7,279 nucleotides of DNA from JAWOJB01 sp046484325 (GTDB taxonomy: Bacteria; Actinomycetota; Acidimicrobiia; Spongiisociales; ZC4RG35). The position numbers and the translations under genes are program-made. The stretch is taken from positions 1-7,279 of the forward strand of contig JAWOJB010000056.1 in NCBI GenBank assembly GCA_046484325.1. The letters run 5' to 3'. Below the pieces are notes generated by a model. That model saw nothing but the letters and a program-made list of their open reading frames with translations. It did no database searches and was not told where the DNA came from. Positions 3,619 through 7,279 of this stretch are shown in pieces (the first letter of the stretch is position 1; each line of letters opens with the position of its first letter).

Positions 3619-6444
3619 GCTTCCAGGCCGACGGGCACCGTCTCCTTCCTCTTCACCGACGTGGCCGGTTCGACCCGACTGTGGGACTCCGACCGGGAGG
3701 GCATGGCGGCGAGCCTGGCCGTCCACGACCGGATCCTCACCGAGGCACTGGCCGCCCACGGTGGATACGTATTCTCGACGGCGGGCGACTCGTTCGGAGC
3801 CGCCTTCCCGACCGCCCGGGCGGCGCTGACGGCGGCGGTGGCTGCTCAGCTGGCGCTCGGCTCGGAGGCGTGGACGGGGCCGCCGATCAGGGTTCGGATG
3901 GGAATCCACACCGGCTCATCCCAGGAACGGGACGGCAACTACTTTGGGCCCGACGTCAACCGGGCGGCCCGGGTCATGAGCGCCGCCAACGGGGGGCAGG
4001 TGCTGGTGTCGGGGGCGACCGCCGAGCTGGCCGGAGCCCTCGAAACCCCGCTCGCCTTGGTCGACCGGGGCATCCACGCCCTCAAGGACCTGGAGCGGCC
4101 CGAGCACCTGTTCGAGCTCCGCCATCCCGACCTGCCGGAAGTGGCGGAGGACCTGCACACCCTGGACGTCGAGCGGGTCCACCTGCCGTCGCAGCTGACC
4201 ACCTTCGTGGGCAGGCAGGTAGAGCTCGAGGCGGTGACACGGATGATCCGGGGATCTCGCCTCGTCACCCTCACCGGAGCCGGAGGCACGGGCAAGACCC
4301 GACTCGCCGTCGAAGCGGCCTCGACCCTCTCCGATGAGTATCCCGATGGCGTCTGGATGGTGGAGCTGGACCCGATCTCCGACGGCGATCTGGTGGCGTC
4401 GGAGGTGGCGAACCTCTGGGGCCTGCGGCCCGGGGAGGGGATCGAGCTCGTCCAGGTGATCGTCGGGCATCTCGCCGGACGCCGGCTGCTGCTGATCGTC
4501 GACAACTGCGAGCACGTCCTGGCTTCCGCCGCGAGGGTGATCGACACCCTCCTCGCCGCCGGCCCCGGGCTGTCGGTGGTGGCCACCTCGCGTGAGTCCC
4601 TGGGGATCCCCGGGGAGACGGTGTACCGGGTTCCCTCGCTGGGCCTCCCGGCCGACGGTGCCGCCGACGTGGACTCCGACGCCGTCAGGCTGTTCCTCGA
4701 CCGGGCGGGCCGCGTCCGGCCCGGGTTCTCGGCCACCCCGACGGACCTGGCGGCCATCGCCCGTATCTGCCGTCGCCTCGACGGGATCCCGCTCGGCATC
4801 GAACTGGCCGCCGCCCGGATGCGCACCCTTGGCCCGTTGCAGCTGGCCGACCGGATCGACGACTCGTTCCGGATCTTGGCCGGAGGAGCGAAGGCCGGCG
4901 TCGCCCGCCAGCGAACGCTGGAGACGGCGATCGACTGGTCGCACGACTTGCTCGACGACCGGGAGTCGAGCCTGTTCCGCCGGCTGTCGGTGTTCGCGGG
5001 CGGGTTCGACCTTGTCGCCGCCGAAGTCGTGGGAGCGAGCGAGGGCGTCGAGGACTGGGAAGTGCTCGACCTGCTCGACCAACTCGTCGACAAGTCGCTG
5101 GTTGTCGTCGGCCCCGCCGGGGGCGACACCCGGTTCCGGCTGTTGGAGCCGATCCGGCGTTACGGCGAGGAGCGCCTCCTCGAGGCCGGAGAGCTGAGCG
5201 AGGTACGGTCGGCCCACGCTCGTCACTATGCCCGGCTGGCGGCGGCCACCGCACCCCGGCTCCGCGGCCGCGACCAGGACATCGCCGTCGCCGGGCTCAT
5301 GTTGGAGCTCGACAACCTGAGGGGGGCGCTCGCCACCCTGGTCGACCAGCGCGACGCCGATCTCTTCCTCGACACGTGCTTCCACCTGCTCTGGTTCTGG
5401 GCGCTGGCGAGCCTCCAGGTCGAGGGCAGGGAAGTCGTGCTGTCGGGGCTCGAGGAGGTCGGCGCGGTGGCCTCGCCGTCCTCGGTCGCCAGGGCCTGGT
5501 TTGCCGTCTCGATGCTTGCGGTCTTCCTCACCGATCCCCGGGCGGTCGAGTACGCCGAGAGAGGCATGGATGTGGCCCGTCGAGCGGACGACGCGCTGGC
5601 CGGCTGGGTGAGCCTGCAGCGTGGCATGGCCGAGGCCAACGTCGGTTCGGGTGACGATCCGCGCCCCTGGCTGGAGGAGGGGGAGCGGCTGATCCGCCTC
5701 CACCCGGAGATTGCGATGTGGGACCCCGAGTGGGACGGCCTGTTCGTGGATTTCATGCTGGAGTTCGGCGGGCTCGGCACCCCCGAAGAGCGAGCGGCGC
5801 GGACCCGGAAGCTGATCGCCGGCGCCACCGCTCTGGGCGATCGGTACATGGCCGCCAACGCCATGGTGTCCGCCTACTTCCTTCCTGGCGACGTCGACGA
5901 GGACTGGGTGATCGGCCGACTTCGGGAAGCAGCCACGATGCTCCGCGATCTCGATTCGCGCCACGGTCTCGGGCATGCCCTCTTCTACCTCGGCAACCGG
6001 ACCCGCCAGTCGGGGAGGGGGAAGGGTCTCGAGGAGTTGGCGGAGGCGTCGCTCCTGCTGGGCGAGGTGGGGGACGTCCCCTGCTCGACCTGGTCGGGAG
6101 TGCGGCTCGTCGAGGGCTTGATCGATGACGGCTCGTTCGAGGACGCCGCACGCGAGTTGGCGGTGATCGCCCGCCGACTTCTCGCCTTCGACCGCGAGGT
6201 CGAATCGGGGGTGGTCGTCCAGGCGTGCCGGCTGGCGGCGGGGAGAGGGGAATGGCCCACGGCCGCCCGTCTCCTCGGCAGGCTCGAGTCCGGAGGGGCC
6301 GGGGGAGAGGAAGGCGTCGCCACGCTCCGGCAGGAGATCGCCGGCGCCCTGCCCGAGGACGAGTTGGCCGGCCTGTCCGCGGACGGCGGGGCCATGTCCG
6401 CCCGCCAGACTCTCGCCGAGATCGCGACCGCGTTCGCCCGTTGA
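3616..6444 (+). CDS. Class III nucleotide cyclase - NB-ARC/STAND ATPase - helical repeat protein
   Basis: A 942-aa signalling protein. Residues about 5-175 form a class III adenylate/guanylate cyclase domain: FLFTDVAGSTRLW (metal Asp15), STAGDSF (metal Asp58), RVRMGIHTG, and FGPDVNRAARVM with transition-state Asn115 and Arg119. The purine-specifying positions are Ser54 and Asn108, where adenylate cyclases have Lys and Asp. Residues about 190-520 form a STAND/NB-ARC ATPase: FVGRQVELEAV, Walker A GAGGTGKT (221-228), Walker B LLLIVDNCEH (Asp296), sensor ATSRESLG (Arg326), GLPL-like GIPLGIELAAAR (390-401), and RFRLLEPIRRYGEERL (506-521) at the end of the winged-helix part. The remaining about 420 residues are alpha-helical and TPR-like. 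There is no C-terminal LuxR helix-turn-helix, unlike many relatives. Such proteins are thought to sense a ligand through the repeats and gate the output by nucleotide-dependent oligomerisation; the signal is unknown. The GTG start has no Shine-Dalgarno and follows a TAGGCT box. No membrane segment. Confidence 0.93.
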   Translation: MASRPTGTVSFLFTDVAGSTRLWDSDREGMAASLAVHDRILTEALAAHGGYVFSTAGDSFGAAFPTARAALTAAVAAQLALGSEAWTGPPIRVRMGIHTGSSQERDGNYFGPDVNRAARVMSAANGGQVLVSGATAELAGALETPLALVDRGIHALKDLERPEHLFELRHPDLPEVAEDLHTLDVERVHLPSQLTTFVGRQVELEAVTRMIRGSRLVTLTGAGGTGKTRLAVEAASTLSDEYPDGVWMVELDPISDGDLVASEVANLWGLRPGEGIELVQVIVGHLAGRRLLLIVDNCEHVLASAARVIDTLLAAGPGLSVVATSRESLGIPGETVYRVPSLGLPADGAADVDSDAVRLFLDRAGRVRPGFSATPTDLAAIARICRRLDGIPLGIELAAARMRTLGPLQLADRIDDSFRILAGGAKAGVARQRTLETAIDWSHDLLDDRESSLFRRLSVFAGGFDLVAAEVVGASEGVEDWEVLDLLDQLVDKSLVVVGPAGGDTRFRLLEPIRRYGEERLLEAGELSEVRSAHARHYARLAAATAPRLRGRDQDIAVAGLMLELDNLRGALATLVDQRDADLFLDTCFHLLWFWALASLQVEGREVVLSGLEEVGAVASPSSVARAWFAVSMLAVFLTDPRAVEYAERGMDVARRADDALAGWVSLQRGMAEANVGSGDDPRPWLEEGERLIRLHPEIAMWDPEWDGLFVDFMLEFGGLGTPEERAARTRKLIAGATALGDRYMAANAMVSAYFLPGDVDEDWVIGRLREAATMLRDLDSRHGLGHALFYLGNRTRQSGRGKGLEELAEASLLLGEVGDVPCSTWSGVRLVEGLIDDGSFEDAARELAVIARRLLAFDREVESGVVVQACRLAAGRGEWPTAARLLGRLESGGAGGEEGVATLRQEIAGALPEDELAGLSADGGAMSARQTLAEIATAFAR

Positions 6445-6466
6445 CGCCCCGGTGGTGGCCGGCCTC

Positions 6467-6494
6467 TTGCCATCCGATCTCGGTTGGGTAATCT
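6467..6494 (+). promoter_or_regulatory. Promoter of the arsR-SRPBCC operon
   Basis: TTGCCA (6467-6472) and TAATCT (6489-6494) are separated by 16 nt, a good sigma-70-type pair. The -10 box ends 8 nt before the ATG at 6503, so the transcript probably starts at or next to the start codon and is leaderless. There is no Shine-Dalgarno before this ATG, which agrees. The -10 box overlaps the palindromic operator. Confidence 0.6.
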
Positions 6495-6514
6495 ATAACC
6501 AAATGGTTGTAGAT
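6491..6514. promoter_or_regulatory. ArsR-family operator palindrome over the -10 box and start codon
   Basis: Left arm ATCTATAACCA (6491-6501) and right arm TGGTTGTAGAT (6504-6514) are reverse complements at 10 of 11 positions, with a 2-nt AA centre. The palindrome covers most of the -10 box, the likely transcription start and the first codons of the repressor gene. A bound dimer would block RNA polymerase, the usual ArsR-type autorepression. The TAACCA/TGGTTA core matches my recollection of sites before other ArsR-SRPBCC operons, which I cannot verify here. Confidence 0.68.
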
Positions 6515-6853
6515 CAGCTCGGCGATGCCGAGGTCGACCGGCTCTTCCACGCCCTGGCGGATGTCACCCGTCGCGACATCGTGGTGCAGGCGGCCACGGG
6601 AGACTCGTCGATCTCGGCGCTGGCCCGCCGCTATCCGATGAGCGTGACGGCGATCCAGAAGCACGTTGCGGTGCTCGAGTCCGCAGGGTTGATCCGGAAG
6701 GAGCGGAGGGGCCGCGAGCAGATCATCACCACCGAGCGGGCGACCCTCGCCGCGGCTCGCCAGATCCTCGACCGTCTCGAAGCCATGTGGCGGGAGAGGC
6801 TCGACCGATTCGGAGAGGTGCTCTCCGAGCTGCCGGAAGGAGACCAGGCATGA
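6503..6853 (+). CDS. ArsR/SmtB-family winged-helix repressor
   Basis: A 116-aa protein. I chose the ATG at 6503 (MVVDQLGDAEVDRLFHALAD) because it follows a clear promoter and begins the family pattern. The GTG extension to 6452 would place the promoter inside the gene. The ArsR pattern is complete: LFHALADVTRRDIV (helix 1, residues 14-27), SISALARRYPMSVTAIQKHV (helix-turn-helix, residues 36-55, recognition helix about 47-59), LESAGLIRKERRGREQIITT (wing) and a C-terminal helix (ILDRLEAMWRERLDRFGEVL) for dimerisation. The protein has no cysteine and no ELCVCDL-type metal site, so it is not a classical thiolate metal sensor; it belongs with the ArsR-like regulators paired with AHSA1/SRPBCC genes. 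It overlaps the next gene by 4 nt (ATGA), a tight operon. Expected to bind the palindrome at its own start and repress both genes until an unknown signal releases it. Confidence 0.93.
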   Translation: MVVDQLGDAEVDRLFHALADVTRRDIVVQAATGDSSISALARRYPMSVTAIQKHVAVLESAGLIRKERRGREQIITTERATLAAARQILDRLEAMWRERLDRFGEVLSELPEGDQA

Positions 6854-7279
6854 CCGTGACCGCCGTGACCAAGGATCCCGTGCGCGCCTCGATGACCATC
6901 GTGGCCGAATACTCGGCGACAGCCGCCCGCGTGTGGCAGCTGTGGGCCGACCCCCGTCAGCTCGAACGGTGGTGGGGGCCTCCGACCCATCCCGCCACGG
7001 TGACCGACCACGACCTGTCTCCGGGCGGGTTGGTGCGGTACTTCATGACCGGCCCCGACGGCGAGCGGTTCCACGGCGGGTGGCGGGTGATCGGCGTCGA
7101 GGAGCCCTCCCGGCTCGAGTTCGAGGACTTCTTCGCCGGCGAGGACGGCGCCGAGAACCCCGATCTGCCGGTGACACGGACCGTGGTCTCGATCGAGGTC
7201 GACGCCGGGGTGACACGGATGACGATCGAGAGCCACTTCCCGTCGCCCGAGGCCCTGGCCCAGGTGCTCGAGATGGGCA
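6850..7279 (+). CDS. AHSA1/SRPBCC-domain protein, C-terminus cut by the window edge
   Basis: The frame opens at the ATG 6850-6852, whose last bases form the TGA of the upstream repressor gene (ATGA overlap), and runs to the right edge with 143 complete codons. The AHSA1/START-like pattern is clear. ASMTIVAEYSATAARVWQLW (residues 13-32) leads to DPRQLERWWGPPTHPATVT and DLSPGGLVRYFMTGPDGERF. HGGWRVIGVEEPSRLEFEDF follows, and then VTRMTIESHFPSPEALAQVL before the edge. Family members are usually about 150-165 aa, so only the last helix is missing. These proteins form a deep hydrophobic pocket that binds small ligands; the function of the ArsR-paired members is mostly unassigned. Translational coupling with the repressor means both are made from the same autoregulated transcript. 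The GGAAGGAGA just before the overlap (about 6835-6843) can serve as ribosome site. Cytoplasmic. Confidence 0.93.
   Translation, partial: MTVTAVTKDPVRASMTIVAEYSATAARVWQLWADPRQLERWWGPPTHPATVTDHDLSPGGLVRYFMTGPDGERFHGGWRVIGVEEPSRLEFEDFFAGEDGAENPDLPVTRTVVSIEVDAGVTRMTIESHFPSPEALAQVLEMG

Noticed and set aside
3024..3740. Minus-strand open frame of 238 codons over the SnoaL-like gene and the cyclase start
   Set aside because: It is an Arg/His/Pro-rich shadow of the SnoaL-like gene, which has the strong ribosome site and family pattern in another frame.
4233..4246. GGTGACACGGATGA occurs here and again at 7209-7222
   Set aside because: Both copies are in coding sequence and encode Val-Thr-Arg-Met in unrelated proteins. 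A 14-mer match of common codons is best explained by chance.
3916..5976. Long minus-strand open frame (686 codons) opposite the cyclase-STAND gene
   Set aside because: It is antisense to a gene with full domain motifs. High GC at third codon positions keeps the complementary frame free of stops, and the translation has no recognisable domain.
6452..6502. Upstream GTG start for the ArsR-family gene
   Set aside because: It would place the promoter and half of the operator inside the coding region and adds 17 residues unlike the family N-terminus.

Overview
The window is GC-rich throughout. Its gene families (a class III cyclase fused to a STAND ATPase, ArsR/SRPBCC pairs, small VOC and SnoaL proteins) and its apparently leaderless starts (TANNNT box 6-8 nt before the start codon) point to a high-GC actinobacterium. 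An Acidimicrobiia-like lineage is plausible, but that is inference and no taxonomic marker is present. I see no tRNA, rRNA, CRISPR array, insertion sequence, prophage gene or toxin-antitoxin pair.

Left part (1-1366, minus strand): a two-gene unit. A 172-aa TerB-like protein (848-1366) is followed 13 nt later by a WD40-repeat protein (1-834) that runs off the left edge. The WD40 protein begins inside the helical linker that normally joins an NTPase module to a WD40 propeller in larger NACHT/STAND-WD40 proteins, so it looks like a free-standing propeller half.

Centre-left (1587-2837): a GH16-like laminarinase-fold gene on the minus strand, broken by a single extra base near 2238-2250 and carrying Cys in place of the central Asp of the GH16 ExDxxE motif. 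It is divergent from a small VOC (glyoxalase-like) gene on the plus strand. The 98-nt gap between them holds a perfect 9-bp dyad with a 20-bp arm period, which looks like a shared operator.

Centre (2838-3615): a 239-nt convergent gap rich in stem-loops, then a SnoaL/NTF2-like gene on the minus strand. That gene is divergent from the large cyclase-STAND gene across a 158-nt gap containing a 15-bp dyad.

Right part (3616-7279, plus strand): a 942-aa class III nucleotide cyclase + NB-ARC-type ATPase + helical-repeat protein with non-canonical purine-specifying residues. It is followed by an ArsR-family repressor overlapping by 4 nt (ATGA) with an AHSA1/SRPBCC gene cut by the right edge. The ArsR promoter is very clear (TTGCCA, 16 nt, TAATCT), and a 24-bp near-perfect palindrome covers the -10 box and the start codon, as expected for autorepression.

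I do not see a proven new system. The best leads are the split TerB/WD40 pair, the cyclase-STAND protein with altered substrate residues, the Cys-substituted GH16-like protein and the three intergenic dyads.
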